A DNA stretch of 64,000 nucleotides from Legionella sp. km772 (GCF_003989735.1 NZ_RZGQ01000001.1:27105-91104), one strand, 5' to 3'. Positions 8,557 through 18,157 are shown, counted from the stretch's first letter. The notes: generated by a model from the letters alone, not told the origin. A program made the numbers and translations.

Positions 8557-10307
8557 GCTTCATCCTCCGTTTTTTCATCACCCAAAAAGCCACCGACTTG
8601 TGCGTCCCACAAGTGCTTATAAAGCCCACCTTTTGCAAGAAGTTCATTATGGGTTCCATCCTCTACGATCTTGCCTTTATCAAAAACCAAAATGCGATCC
8701 ATATGAAGTAAGGTTGATAAGCGGTGGGCAATGACGATTGTGGTTTTGTTTTGCATCAACTCCCATAAGGATGCTTGGATCAAGCTTTCCGTCACAGAAT
8801 CAAGTTGGCTCGTTGCTTCATCAAGGATAAGGATTGGTGCGTTTTTGAGAATTGCTCTGGCAATCGCAATGCGTTGACGCTGTCCACCGGAAAGTTTAAC
8901 GCCTCTTTCGCCAACAAGTGAGTCATAACCTTGGGGTAATGTGGAGATAAACTCATGAGCGTGGGCTTTTTTAGCAGCTTCAATTACTTCTTCATCAGTG
9001 CTATCTGCTCGGCCGTAACGAATATTTTCCATCAAACTTCTGTGAAACAATGATGGATCTTGTGGAATCATAGCGATATTTTCTCGTAAACTATCTTGGG
9101 TTACATCCCTAATATCCTGCCCATCGATTAAAATAGCGCCATCTGTTACGTCGTAAAGCCTGAGAATCAAATTGACGAAAGTAGACTTGCCGCCTCCTGA
9201 ATAACCAACAAGGCCAACTTTTTGACCGGCTGTAATTTCGATAGATTTATTCTGGAAAAGTGGTTCAGTGCCTTTGTAATGGAATTTGACTTGATCAAAG
9301 GTTATTTTTCCTTGTATGCAATTTAAAGTGCTAGCGTTTGGTTTATCTGTATGCGTAATTTCGCTTGTTTCTAGCAAAGCTATCGCTTGATCCACTGCTC
9401 CCCAATTAGCTATAAAATCTCTGAGCATATGAGAGAGTTGATAAAGAGTATTAATGATGTTGAAGTTGGTCATAATAACCAGCGCAAAATCACCCGGACT
9501 AACAACCCCTTTTTGATAACCAAATATTAGTGCACTTAGGAAAGCAAGTGCGTAAAGCGACGTGAGAATCCCAAGAAAACCATACAACCAGGTGTGATAA
9601 AAACCGCCTTTTTCAGCTATATCAACAAAAGGTTTTTGCAGTTTGAAAAATCGCCCTTGTTCAAAAGTTCTGGCGGCAAAAAGTTTCACGCTCATCATAT
9701 TGCCAAGATAGTCTGCAGCGAGCCCGATTATTTTAGACTTTTCCTCAGCATATTCTTTATTGAGCCGCATGCTTTTTTTCATGGAAACCATGGTAATCAC
9801 AAAAAATAATAGAACCCAAGCCCCCATACTCAGTGCAAAAATAGGTGCAACTGAGGCAAGCAGCCCTAATGAGATCAGTATTAACAGTATGAAATACATA
9901 AAGGGGTTAATGATCGTGAAGATCAGATGCGGCAAGTGTTGAAATGCATCATTTATTTTTGATGTCAAAGAGCCAGAAAGCTGATTTTGAAAAAAGCTAT
10001 ACGGATATTCATATAGCTTTGTCATAAAGTGTTCCGCTACATTTAATCGAAACTTGGCTGTATATTTTGTGATGCAATAGTCGCTCATCGTCCATACACT
10101 CACCAACATGAATTGAAGTAAGGCATAGAATGTAAATACAACCCATAGATTTCCTTGCTCAGCTCCCGAGACAATATCAATAAACAGCTTAACTAAAAGC
10201 GGCTTTAAGGTATTATCAACGGTGATCAAGCACATCGCTAAAAAAATGCCAAACACATACTTTTTATAGGGACCTATATTTGCGATGATGAATTTAAGTA
10301 CGCGCAT
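8553..10307 (-). CDS. ABC exporter, fused membrane and ATPase domains
   Basis: 584 residues from the ATG at 10307, which lies just after the SDR stop. A start at 10355 would run into the SDR gene. Residues about 1-320 form a six-helix type I exporter membrane domain. The rest is the nucleotide-binding domain: Walker A GYSGGGKST, signature LSGGQ, Walker B ILILDEATS and H-loop IAHRLS. One chain carries TMD plus NBD, so the transporter works as a homodimer or heterodimer in the inner membrane. A related exporter lies at 53963 in the neighbouring island. A multidrug or lipid-like substrate is plausible given the MarR/SDR context. Confidence 0.9.
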   Translation of the reverse strand: MRVLKFIIANIGPYKKYVFGIFLAMCLITVDNTLKPLLVKLFIDIVSGAEQGNLWVVFTFYALLQFMLVSVWTMSDYCITKYTAKFRLNVAEHFMTKLYEYPYSFFQNQLSGSLTSKINDAFQHLPHLIFTIINPFMYFILLILISLGLLASVAPIFALSMGAWVLLFFVITMVSMKKSMRLNKEYAEEKSKIIGLAADYLGNMMSVKLFAARTFEQGRFFKLQKPFVDIAEKGGFYHTWLYGFLGILTSLYALAFLSALIFGYQKGVVSPGDFALVIMTNFNIINTLYQLSHMLRDFIANWGAVDQAIALLETSEITHTDKPNASTLNCIQGKITFDQVKFHYKGTEPLFQNKSIEITAGQKVGLVGYSGGGKSTFVNLILRLYDVTDGAILIDGQDIRDVTQDSLRENIAMIPQDPSLFHRSLMENIRYGRADSTDEEVIEAAKKAHAHEFISTLPQGYDSLVGERGVKLSGGQRQRIAIARAILKNAPILILDEATSQLDSVTESLIQASLWELMQNKTTIVIAHRLSTLLHMDRILVFDKGKIVEDGTHNELLAKGGLYKHLWDAQVGGFLGDEKTEDEA

Positions 10308-10314
10308 GAAATTA

Positions 10315-11088
10315 TTATGACCCCCAGGATGTTCCAAAAGATTTGCCACCATCAACGGTAATGCATGCTCCTGTTATATAAGACGAATGCGCATTTGATG
10401 CGAGCAACAACAACGCGCCATCTAAATCTTTTGGTGTTGCAACAAAACCCATAGGAATCTGCTTAGCAAACTCTTGTCGTTGTTGATCAGTACCCAATTT
10501 GTGATCTGTCATAGGAGTATGAAAAAGACCGGGGGCTATAGAATTGATTCTGATTTTATGCCTTGATAACTCGGTCACCAAAGATTTTGCCATATGAATC
10601 ACAGCCGCCTTAGAGGTTGCATAAGCGGTTGCTTCCTTATAAGGAAAGGCATCTCCGTTAATGCTGGCAATATTAATAATTGATCCATGAATGCCATGGT
10701 TTTTCATGTGGTTTGCCACTGCCTTAGTGACGTACCACACGCCCATCAGGTTCGTTTGGATAATGGACTCAAAATTATCATTATCATCTTCTTCAAAAAT
10801 AGGAGTAAGAATAGCAATTCCGGCATTATTAACGCAGATGTCGATCTTCTCACTATCCTTTTCTAACTCAGCAAAGCAACTTTTTACAGATTGTTTGTCC
10901 GACACATCCATTTGAATGGCCTTCGCGTTATTAAGCTCAGCAGCCAATTCGTTCAACTTATCAATCTTGCGAGCGGCCAAGATCACACGTGCCCCTGCAC
11001 CAGATAGAGAGCGGGCAAATTGCTCCCCAAGACCACTGGAAGCCCCGGTGATTAATGCTGTTTTACCTTTTAGATCAAATAGTTGCAT
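10315..11088 (-). CDS. Short-chain dehydrogenase/reductase (SDR)
   Basis: 257 residues from the ATG at 11088, preceded by GGCGGA; a TTG at 11112 is in frame but less likely. It has the classical SDR motifs: Rossmann TGASSGLG near the N-terminus, NNAG, and catalytic Tyr-x-x-x-Lys in AYATSKAA preceded by Ser in IINIASING. It should use NAD(P)H to oxidise or reduce a carbonyl/alcohol. It is the first gene of a minus-strand operon, with the ABC exporter starting 8 bases downstream, and is divergent from the MarR regulator gene. Confidence 0.9.
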   Translation of the reverse strand: MQLFDLKGKTALITGASSGLGEQFARSLSGAGARVILAARKIDKLNELAAELNNAKAIQMDVSDKQSVKSCFAELEKDSEKIDICVNNAGIAILTPIFEEDDNDNFESIIQTNLMGVWYVTKAVANHMKNHGIHGSIINIASINGDAFPYKEATAYATSKAAVIHMAKSLVTELSRHKIRINSIAPGLFHTPMTDHKLGTDQQRQEFAKQIPMGFVATPKDLDGALLLLASNAHSSYITGACITVDGGKSFGTSWGS

Positions 11089-11142
11089 GTTCAATTTTCC
11101 GCCAGATGACAAAATTATGAGATTCCTACAGCTTTATCTTGA

Positions 11143-11161
11143 CATAAAACTATATTTTGTG
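11143..11161. promoter_or_regulatory. Imperfect palindrome between divergent SDR and MarR genes (candidate MarR operator)
   Basis: CATAAAA and TTTTGTG face each other around a five-base AT centre. The site lies in the 146-base gap between the SDR start (11088) and the MarR start (11235). MarR repressors typically bind such short palindromes in their own divergent promoter region. Two TATAAT-like boxes (11166 and 11175) lie just to the right. Operator function is inferred. Confidence 0.4.
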
Positions 11162-11234
11162 CAACTATAATATGTATAATGATGTTATGATTAAGCTCTT
11201 TTTTAAAAACAACCCATTTTATGGAGAGAAATAC

Positions 11235-11705
11235 ATGTCAGATAACGCCACAAAAGACTACCCAATCCCTGTGCTAGAGGGCCCAAGTTTTACTTTTGCT
11301 CAGGCCTATTTTACGTGGAAGCGCATCACAGACAGGGCTCTGGAGGCTGTTGGCCTAACGCATACGCAGTATGTCTTTATGGGGACGCTATTTGAGCTAG
11401 AAAAGCATCAAGACAAGGCAACACAAAATGATTTGGCGAGGCTCACCAATTCCGATGTCACCATGACATCGCAAATCCTTCGTACTCTACAAAAACGAGG
11501 GCTTGTTTGTCGCGCGCAAATAGAAGGTGATGAGCGGGCAAAATACTCGAGCCTATCACCTGCTGGTAAGAAGCTCGTCAAAAAAGCGGCTGAAATTATG
11601 AAAACAAATGAGAAGGAGTATTTTGCTCCAGTAGAAAAAGATATGGAGCAATTTTTAACTTACCTGAAGGTCTTAACACGCGTCAAAGAGATTAACCTGC
11701 TATGA
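11235..11705 (+). CDS. MarR-family transcriptional regulator
   Basis: 156 residues from the ATG at 11235, which has GGAGAG upstream. The winged helix is recognisable: TQNDLARLTNSDVTMTSQILRTLQKRGLV (recognition region), then a basic wing around DERAKYSSLSPAGKKLV and a C-terminal dimerisation helix. It probably represses both its own plus-strand operon and the divergent SDR-ABC operon, responding to a small ligand. The stop overlaps the next start (ATGA), so it is the first gene of a 12-gene operon reaching 20633. Confidence 0.88.
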   Translation: MSDNATKDYPIPVLEGPSFTFAQAYFTWKRITDRALEAVGLTHTQYVFMGTLFELEKHQDKATQNDLARLTNSDVTMTSQILRTLQKRGLVCRAQIEGDERAKYSSLSPAGKKLVKKAAEIMKTNEKEYFAPVEKDMEQFLTYLKVLTRVKEINLL

Positions 11706-13318
11706 AAATCACTTTTGTTCCCTTAGCTGAATCACATTTTCCTTTACTGCTAAAGTGGCTGGAGACGCCGCACGTCAAAAACTGGTGGGATCAGGATGTG
11801 ACGTATACGCTGGATTTGGTGAAAGAGAAATTTGGTAAACACATCCATGGCCTTGCTCTTTCAAAAAATTCAAACCATAAAACATATGCTTACATCATCT
11901 GCGCTAACAAAGAAATGATAGGTTACATACAGGCTTATAATGCTCATGACTTCGCTCAAGAAAATGGCCTAAATTTAAACGCTATTTCTGGCTCTGTATG
12001 CGGTGTAGATTTATTTATCGGAGAGCAACCGTTCTTACACAAAGGATGCGGAGTGAGAATTTTAAATGAATTTGAAGAACAGATATTAGCTCCACATTTT
12101 GATTGGTGCCTAATTGATCCAGCAAAAGATAATCTAACCGCAGTTAAAGCCTTTACAAAAGCTGGGTTTAAAATATTTGAGCAATTTCAAACAGAATCTA
12201 CTGCTTGGATGTTAAAGGATTTATCCTCAAGAAATGACCCGTTACCAACCATCCAAAAACTTATTAAAGAACGCTACGTGCAGGCTAAAGCTATCTTCTG
12301 GGCAGGATCAGTTTCAGAGGGTCGAGGAACAAGTGCATCTGATTTGGATCTTATTATTGTTTTTGAAGAAGTAGCCCACGCTTATCGAGAAGCCTTTATT
12401 TACGACGGTTGGCCAATTGATGCATTTATTCATGATCTTAATACCTTGCGGTATTTTTTTGAAGAATCAAGGACAGGAAATGGCATCTCTGGCCTCTGCC
12501 ATATGATCTTGAATGGACGTGAGGTAACCAACCCCAGCACTTTTTCAAAAAATATTAAAATACTTGCGCAAGAAGTTTTGAATGCAGGGCCAGCTATTTG
12601 GGACCAAGAACAAATCAACAAAGAACGATTTTTAATTACCGATGTTTTGGATGATATTAAATATCCAACCGGGCGCGATGAGCAGATTGCATCCGCAGCA
12701 TGGTTACTTGAAGCTCTGGGGCAATTTTATTTTAGAAGCCAAAATAAGTGGTGCGCCAGCGGTAAATCAATTATCCGTTATCTTAAAAGCGACAATCCCG
12801 ATCTTGCTTTAGAATTCATGCAAGCCTTTCAAGGCCTTTTCCAAACGAGTAATTCTGCTGCATTAGAATTATTAGTAAAGAAAATTCTAGACCCTTATGG
12901 TGGATTATTTTGGAATGGATTCAGGTCAGATGCCCCAAAAGAATCAAGGATAAACGAGGCTGGCATCTTGCCAAAATCGATTGAAGCGTTAGAGCGGTCC
13001 CTTTTAGACTCTTCTGTCAGACAATCCACCGAGCAATTAAATAAACTAATCGCAGATGATTTTCTTGAGTTTGGAAGCTCCGGCAAGGTCTACAACAAGC
13101 ATGATTGTATCAAACCAGATGAATACCCAAGAAAATTTGTGGTCAGCGACTTCAAGATTAAGGAATTATCCAAGGACGTGACGCTAGCAACATACAAAAC
13201 AACAGAAGATGGCATTGCTTCGCTGCGATCTTCAATTTGGCAGCGATATGGTGATGAGTGGAAAATGATATTTCATCAAGGCACAAAATGTAAGGTTCAA
13301 AATGGGCACGAAGAATAA
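11702..13318 (+). CDS. Triple-domain fusion: AAC(6')-like GNAT - nucleotidyltransferase - SnoaL/NTF2-like
   Basis: 538 residues. Residues about 1-180 resemble AAC(6')-type acetyltransferases (WLETPHVKNWWDQD, LFIGEQPFLHKGCGVRIL, KAFTKAGF). Residues about 190-400 contain the nucleotidyltransferase motif WAGSVSEGRGTSASDLDLII, i.e. Gly-Ser followed by Asp-x-Asp, as in ANT-type enzymes. Residues about 430-538 look like a DUF4440/SnoaL-like NTF2 fold (LIADDFLEFGSSG, WQRYGDEWKMIFHQGT). The combination suggests one protein with two drug-modifying activities plus a ligand-binding module. It overlaps the MarR stop and the Nudix start. Substrate unproven. Confidence 0.82.
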   Translation: MKITFVPLAESHFPLLLKWLETPHVKNWWDQDVTYTLDLVKEKFGKHIHGLALSKNSNHKTYAYIICANKEMIGYIQAYNAHDFAQENGLNLNAISGSVCGVDLFIGEQPFLHKGCGVRILNEFEEQILAPHFDWCLIDPAKDNLTAVKAFTKAGFKIFEQFQTESTAWMLKDLSSRNDPLPTIQKLIKERYVQAKAIFWAGSVSEGRGTSASDLDLIIVFEEVAHAYREAFIYDGWPIDAFIHDLNTLRYFFEESRTGNGISGLCHMILNGREVTNPSTFSKNIKILAQEVLNAGPAIWDQEQINKERFLITDVLDDIKYPTGRDEQIASAAWLLEALGQFYFRSQNKWCASGKSIIRYLKSDNPDLALEFMQAFQGLFQTSNSAALELLVKKILDPYGGLFWNGFRSDAPKESRINEAGILPKSIEALERSLLDSSVRQSTEQLNKLIADDFLEFGSSGKVYNKHDCIKPDEYPRKFVVSDFKIKELSKDVTLATYKTTEDGIASLRSSIWQRYGDEWKMIFHQGTKCKVQNGHEE

Positions 13319-13766
13319 TATCCATGTTTTGAGTCGAGGCGTGATAATAGATCAAGACCATATTTTGCTTTGCAAAACACTTGACCTGCCAATCAGTTTT
13401 TATTTTCTTCCAGGGGGTCATGTTGAGCATGGGGAATCGATTGAAAGATCGCTTTTTCGTGAATTAATGGAAGAAACTGGAGCTCATTGCAAGATCAAGA
13501 GATTTTTAGGATGTCTAGAATACAGCTTCGAACCTGGTCATAGCAGTATCTGTCACAACCATGAATATAATTTTATTTTTGAGGCTGAATCAGCATCTTT
13601 GAAAAGCAATCATAAAATTCCCCAGCTTGAAAAGCATATTGAATTAATCTGGGTTCCCTTGCATCAATTATCTGAGATTGATTTTAGAGCCGAGCCCTTG
13701 AGAGAACTCGTGCCTCAGTGGCTGAAAACTGCGGCTTCAGATGTATTTAGGAGCGTGATGATATGA
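13302..13766 (+). CDS. Nudix hydrolase
   Basis: 154 residues. The Nudix box is complete: GGHVEHGESIERSLFRELMEETGA fits G-x5-E-x7-R-E-U-x-E-E-x-G-U. It should cleave a nucleoside diphosphate linked to another moiety, needing Mg2+ at the Glu residues. The start overlaps the upstream fusion gene by 17 bases, and its end overlaps the next gene by four (ATGA). Possible role: removing nucleotidylated or toxic nucleotide derivatives. Substrate unknown. Confidence 0.88.
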   Translation: MGTKNNIHVLSRGVIIDQDHILLCKTLDLPISFYFLPGGHVEHGESIERSLFRELMEETGAHCKIKRFLGCLEYSFEPGHSSICHNHEYNFIFEAESASLKSNHKIPQLEKHIELIWVPLHQLSEIDFRAEPLRELVPQWLKTAASDVFRSVMI

Positions 13767-14323
13767 CACAACCAAGAACCATCATCTATTTAACCGGCAA
13801 ACCCGGAGTTGGAAAATACACCATCGCTAAGGAGCTGGCTGCAAATCATGGTTTTATCGTGTGCGATAATCAACTGATCAATAATCCTATTTTTGAGCTA
13901 TTGCAATATGACGGATATGCCAAGATACCTGATTTTGCTTGGGAAGCGATTGGGAATATTAGAAGATGCGTTTTGACGTTTTTAGCCAAAGAAATCCATA
14001 ACAGTTATGTTCTGACAAACAACTTATACGAAGATGCAGGCGATAAAGTCTGTTATGCAGAAGTGGTTTATATGGCAGAAGCAAGAGGCTCAATATTTGT
14101 GCCTGTCAGGCTTTTGATTGATCATGATGAACATTTACGACGGGTTGTGGACCCAAAGAGGCGTAATCGATGGAAATCAATTGATCCGCAAGATGTGCAC
14201 GATGAAACCCCACTTCTTTCCATCTCCCACCCTAATTTATTTTCGCTAAATGTTAGCAATTTAAGCCCGGAAGATGCAGCAGAAGCGATTATGAATCATA
14301 TAAAAATACTAAGTCAGGGGTGA
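13763..14323 (+). CDS. P-loop NTPase, small-molecule-kinase-like
   Basis: 186 residues. Walker A TGKPGVGKYT at residues about 10-20 is followed by the first helix IAKELAANHGF. A downstream basic segment (HLRRVVDPKRRNRWKSIDPQD) resembles the LID region of shikimate-kinase/AAA_33-like proteins. It may phosphorylate a small molecule, as many APH-unrelated resistance kinases do. It is translationally coupled to the Nudix gene. Exact substrate not recognised. Confidence 0.75.
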   Translation: MTQPRTIIYLTGKPGVGKYTIAKELAANHGFIVCDNQLINNPIFELLQYDGYAKIPDFAWEAIGNIRRCVLTFLAKEIHNSYVLTNNLYEDAGDKVCYAEVVYMAEARGSIFVPVRLLIDHDEHLRRVVDPKRRNRWKSIDPQDVHDETPLLSISHPNLFSLNVSNLSPEDAAEAIMNHIKILSQG

Positions 14324-14325
14324 AT

Positions 14326-15108
14326 ATGAAAACACTTAAACATACAACTGCAAAAGCCTCTTATTACAACACAAGGGCTGAGTGCTATGATGAATTTAAT
14401 GAAAATAATTCGAAGGCCATCAATGCTCTTTTAGAGAAAATATTAAAAGAGAATCAGGTTGCTACCGTTTTTGATCTTACTTGCGGTACCGGCTCTCAAG
14501 TCTTTTGGCTCGTCGAGGCAGGCTTTGAAATCGTAGGCAGCGACATTAGCCGGAGCATGCTCAAAATTGCTAAACAAAAAGCGAAACTTAAGCAGTTGAA
14601 AATTAAATTCTTACAAGGAGATTGCCGCACTGTGCACGCAGGCCAGTTCGATGCTGCGATTACCATATTTAATGCAATTGGCCATTTGACTCGAGAAGAC
14701 TTCAAACTCACCATCCAAAATATCAATAGTAATTTGCATCCGGGTGGCTTGTATATTTTCGACATATTTAACTTAGATTATCTGAAAGCCGGTAATAACA
14801 TCACAAAATTAACCGGAGATTGGATGGCTGCCACCGATGGTCAGAAATTCAGAGAAATCCAATTTAGCACTATCTCTGATGACGGCATTTTAGCATCCTA
14901 TAGTACCTATGTTTATCAAGATGGAAATGAGAGTCCGACAAAAGTATCAAAAGGTTATGAAAACACCCTACAGGTTTACAGTAGCGCTGAGTTGCAAAAC
15001 ATCTTAAAGGAAAATGGGTTTGTTATATTAGCTCAAACCGACATAAATGGCGAAGCGTTTTCAAAAGAGGCTTCTGAGCGAATATTAACAGTTGCCAAGA
15101 AGGTATAA
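14326..15108 (+). CDS. Class I SAM-dependent methyltransferase
   Basis: 260 residues from the ATG at 14326, which has AGGGGTGA just upstream; a GTG at 14320 is in frame. Motif I reads VFDLTCGTGSQ, followed by GSDIS at the end of beta2 and FDAAITIFNAIGHL (motif II/post-II). It probably methylates a small molecule or nucleic acid using SAM. It sits in the MarR operon with two-base spacing from the P-loop gene. Confidence 0.85.
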   Translation: MKTLKHTTAKASYYNTRAECYDEFNENNSKAINALLEKILKENQVATVFDLTCGTGSQVFWLVEAGFEIVGSDISRSMLKIAKQKAKLKQLKIKFLQGDCRTVHAGQFDAAITIFNAIGHLTREDFKLTIQNINSNLHPGGLYIFDIFNLDYLKAGNNITKLTGDWMAATDGQKFREIQFSTISDDGILASYSTYVYQDGNESPTKVSKGYENTLQVYSSAELQNILKENGFVILAQTDINGEAFSKEASERILTVAKKV

Positions 15109-15112
15109 TGCT

Positions 15113-15574
15113 ATGAATAATTTTACTCACAGAAAAGCAAGAATTGCTGATTTACCCCATATTATAGAGCTGCTCTTAGAAGATGAACTCGGGGCTACAA
15201 GAGAATCCAAATCAGCTGCGGTGCACGAAAACTACATCAAAGCCTTTCATAAAATTGATTCTGATCCAAATCAATATTTAATGGTCGTAGAAAGTGGTTA
15301 TGAAATTATAGGAACTTGCCACCTCACCATTATGCCGTCACTCACCTTTATTGGCAGCACCCGTATGCAAATAGAAGCTGTCAGGGTGGCCGGGAAATAT
15401 AGAGGTCAGAAAATAGGATCTTGGATGTGTAGTCAAGCGATTTCTTATGCAAAGGAAAATGATGTTTCTATTGTCCAGCTCACCACAAATAAAAAGCGGC
15501 CAAAAGCAAAACATTTTTATGAAAAACTTGGTTTTGAGGCAAGTCATGAAGGTATGAAATTATATTTGGAGTAA
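15113..15574 (+). CDS. GNAT-family N-acetyltransferase
   Basis: 153 residues from the ATG at 15113, with AAGGTA upstream. Single GNAT domain with the acetyl-CoA loop RVAGKYRGQKIGSWM (R-x-x-x-I-G) and a C-terminal HFYEKLGFEASHEGMKLYL. In the MarR operon, four bases after the methyltransferase stop. Substrate unknown. Confidence 0.85.
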   Translation: MNNFTHRKARIADLPHIIELLLEDELGATRESKSAAVHENYIKAFHKIDSDPNQYLMVVESGYEIIGTCHLTIMPSLTFIGSTRMQIEAVRVAGKYRGQKIGSWMCSQAISYAKENDVSIVQLTTNKKRPKAKHFYEKLGFEASHEGMKLYLE

Positions 15575-15579
15575 GTGGC

Positions 15580-16698
15580 ATGAGCATTAATTTTGAAAAA
15601 GCCAATGTAAGTCACGTTGATGTTATTTTTGGCTGGCTTGCAGAGCCTTTTGTTCAGGAGTTTTGGGATAATACGCAAGGCCATAAAGACGATATTTTAA
15701 ATTTTGTTAATGGCAGAAAAGAGCCTTCTAATTATTGTGACGGCAAGTATGTTTATTGGATAGCAAACTGCGATGGTCATCCATTCGCAATGCTAATGAC
15801 TATCGAAGAAACAGCTGAAGACCACATCGATGATATTAAATTAAATCACCTTTCAAAAACCGGTAATACGTATGGCATCGATTACATGATTGGGGATAAA
15901 GATTATTTTGGCAAAGGCTATGGGGCCAAGACCTTATCGGAATTTCTTGATTTCTTCAGAGGAGAATTCGACGCATCAGCTGATACGTTTATAATTGATC
16001 CAGCAGCAGAGAATCCTAGAGCAAAGCATGTCTATATGAAGGCCGGCTTTGAACATATTACTGATTTCATGATGAGTGGAAATTGTAGTGGTAGCGGTAA
16101 ATTGCATCACTTGCTCATCAAAAAACTTAAGCCCATCGTCGCTGCGATAGGTGATCTCAATGGAACACAACTAACAGGAGAAAGCTTGTTGTGCCAAACT
16201 CTGCGTATGGAATATGCCGAAGATATCTGTAAAAACTTTACTGCCAAAATCACAAAGTGGATGTGGCCAAGCGCTCCTAAAACGCAGACGCAAATCAATC
16301 AACACATTTTAGAGCAACAACAAGCAATGTCGAAAGGAGAAGAATTAGCATTGCTTGTTTTGAAAAAAGAATCGCTCGAGTTTCTAGGATACATTGCGCT
16401 ACATGAGTTAAACACGACAACGCCAGAAATGGGGATTTGGCTTAAAGAGGAAGCTCACGGTCAAGGTTATGGATTCGAAGCATTGTCACTATTAAAAAAA
16501 TGGGCTGACAAAAATCTATCATTTGATTACTTAAAATATCCTGTCGAAAAAAATAACCTTGCTAGCAGAGCTCTTGCAGAAAAATTGGGAGGGAAAGTTG
16601 AGGGTGAATATATTAAGAAAAGTGAATCTGGCCAAGTATTAGACGAGGTTGAGTATCGATTTTATAAACTTGGCGATTTTATGGATAGTATTGTATGA
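15580..16698 (+). CDS. Tandem GNAT: AAC(6')-like domain plus RimJ/RimL-like domain
   Basis: 372 residues with two acetyltransferase domains. The first (about 1-180) resembles the AAC(6')-Ib group (WLAEPFVQEFWDN, YMIGDKDYFGKGYGAKTLSEF, HVYMKAGFEH) and the N-terminal domain of the 11702 fusion. The second (about 195-370) is RimJ/RimL-like (LLKKWADKN, then ASRALAEKLGGKVEGEY). The first may acetylate aminoglycosides, but that is inferred. Its end overlaps the next gene by four bases. Confidence 0.83.
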   Translation: MSINFEKANVSHVDVIFGWLAEPFVQEFWDNTQGHKDDILNFVNGRKEPSNYCDGKYVYWIANCDGHPFAMLMTIEETAEDHIDDIKLNHLSKTGNTYGIDYMIGDKDYFGKGYGAKTLSEFLDFFRGEFDASADTFIIDPAAENPRAKHVYMKAGFEHITDFMMSGNCSGSGKLHHLLIKKLKPIVAAIGDLNGTQLTGESLLCQTLRMEYAEDICKNFTAKITKWMWPSAPKTQTQINQHILEQQQAMSKGEELALLVLKKESLEFLGYIALHELNTTTPEMGIWLKEEAHGQGYGFEALSLLKKWADKNLSFDYLKYPVEKNNLASRALAEKLGGKVEGEYIKKSESGQVLDEVEYRFYKLGDFMDSIV

Positions 16699-17693
16699 AC
16701 CTCAATCACCTTAAATTTTTAACTAAGCATTTTAATTTGGGAACTTATTCACGAAATCCTGAAAGAATTTACGGCGGCTTGCTTCACCTCATGTGGCGTC
16801 TTGATACAGATAAAGGCTCCTATGCGATTAAGCAGCTATCTAAAGATATTGATTTGCAAAATGAGCACGTCATTAAAAATTATGAATTGAGCGAGCAAAT
16901 AGCTTCTAGTTTTATAGCTCAAAATATCCCTGGGGTATGCGCTCTCTCGCAATCTGATAAACATCTTTTAATTACAGATGGATATGGCTACCTTGTGTAT
17001 CCTTGGGTTAACGCGAATGCTTTAGAGAAAGATGAAATTCACGAAGGTCAAGCATTAATCATTGCCCGAATACTTGCAAAAATGCATTTAATAAATCTCT
17101 GTTTTGAAGGTATCGATGAACCTGAATTTGATATTCATAATAACAAACACATTACAAACTTAATCAAGCAGTCAACTCAAATGCGGCTTCCATTTGCTGA
17201 CATTTTAAATTCCCATTTATCTACCCTTCTCGAAATTAATGAAAATTATTTGGGTTCAATTGAAATTCTTAAAAAACATACAGTCGTTGGGCATGGTGAC
17301 TTAGATCAAAAAAATATTTTGTGGACTGAGAACAAGGAACCTCTATTAATTGATTGGGAATCGGCCCGTAAACTAAACCCCACATATGAAATTGTAAATG
17401 CTGCGTTAGATTGGTCGGGTGTGACAACCAATCTCAAGATCAATGTGTTCCATAAAATGCTTAAATCTTATTCGGAGTCCGGAGGTTTAATTGAAAAACG
17501 CATAATTGAAGCGGCGTTTTATGGGGTTATGGGAAATTGGATTAACTGGATGGTTTACAATATTAATCGGTCTATCAATCAAAGAGAACTTGAGCAAAAA
17601 AATATTGGGATAGAACAAGTCATGCAAGTATTACCAACAATTTTAAGAGTAAAAACTTTGATGCCAGAATTAATAAGTGAGATAGCGTCATGA
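16695..17693 (+). CDS. APH-fold phosphotransferase
   Basis: 332 residues. It has the kinase-fold catalytic loop VVGHGDLDQKNILW and the metal-binding LLIDWESA, with an N-lobe Lys in SYAIKQLS. Members of this superfamily phosphorylate aminoglycosides, choline, homoserine or macrolides using ATP or GTP. Four-base overlaps with both neighbours put it inside the MarR operon. Active-site residues are intact; substrate unknown. Confidence 0.85.
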   Translation: MNLNHLKFLTKHFNLGTYSRNPERIYGGLLHLMWRLDTDKGSYAIKQLSKDIDLQNEHVIKNYELSEQIASSFIAQNIPGVCALSQSDKHLLITDGYGYLVYPWVNANALEKDEIHEGQALIIARILAKMHLINLCFEGIDEPEFDIHNNKHITNLIKQSTQMRLPFADILNSHLSTLLEINENYLGSIEILKKHTVVGHGDLDQKNILWTENKEPLLIDWESARKLNPTYEIVNAALDWSGVTTNLKINVFHKMLKSYSESGGLIEKRIIEAAFYGVMGNWINWMVYNINRSINQRELEQKNIGIEQVMQVLPTILRVKTLMPELISEIAS

Positions 17694-18157
17694 TCAAAAT
17701 CGAACTGCTTAAAAACCATCCCAACACTATACCTGCACTTGCACACATTTGGCATGAAGTCTTAGGTAAAATCTGGGTTCCTGATGTACCCGTTGAACCT
17801 GTTATCACAAGATTTGCAGATCACTTGAAGACCCAAGCTTTGCCAATCACTTTTATTGCATTAGATGGCGATTTACCGGTTGGCATGTGCTCTTTGCGTG
17901 AAAATGATGGCATTCGTCCAGATCTTACTCCTTGGCTCGGTTCACTTGTCGTAGATCCAAAATATCAAAAGCAAGGCATTGGCAAGATGCTGATTGATGT
18001 GACTGTACTGAAAGCAAAAGAGCTTGGTTTTGAAAAGCTGTACTTGTTTGCTTTTGATCCCACCATACCAGAATACTACGAACGTCTTGGATGGAGGAAA
18101 ATCGGTATGGATGAATTTAAATCTCATCCTGTAACCGTTATGGAGGTGGAGCTATGA
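17690..18157 (+). CDS. GNAT-family N-acetyltransferase (paralogue in the neighbouring island)
   Basis: 155 residues. Single GNAT domain: the acetyl-CoA loop VVDPKYQKQGIGKML, then ELGFEKLYLFAFDPTIPEYYERLGW, and a C-terminal HPVTVMEVEL. The gene at 55759 is a close copy over its whole length, sharing the N-terminal LLxNHP and the C-terminal HPVTVMEV segments. In the MarR operon with four-base overlaps on both sides. Confidence 0.87.
   Translation: MIKIELLKNHPNTIPALAHIWHEVLGKIWVPDVPVEPVITRFADHLKTQALPITFIALDGDLPVGMCSLRENDGIRPDLTPWLGSLVVDPKYQKQGIGKMLIDVTVLKAKELGFEKLYLFAFDPTIPEYYERLGWRKIGMDEFKSHPVTVMEVEL

Noticed and set aside
11139..11171. TTGACA...TATAAT as the MarR promoter
   Set aside because: The spacer is 21 bases, too long for a normal sigma-70 promoter. 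Other boxes may be used, so the promoter was not called.
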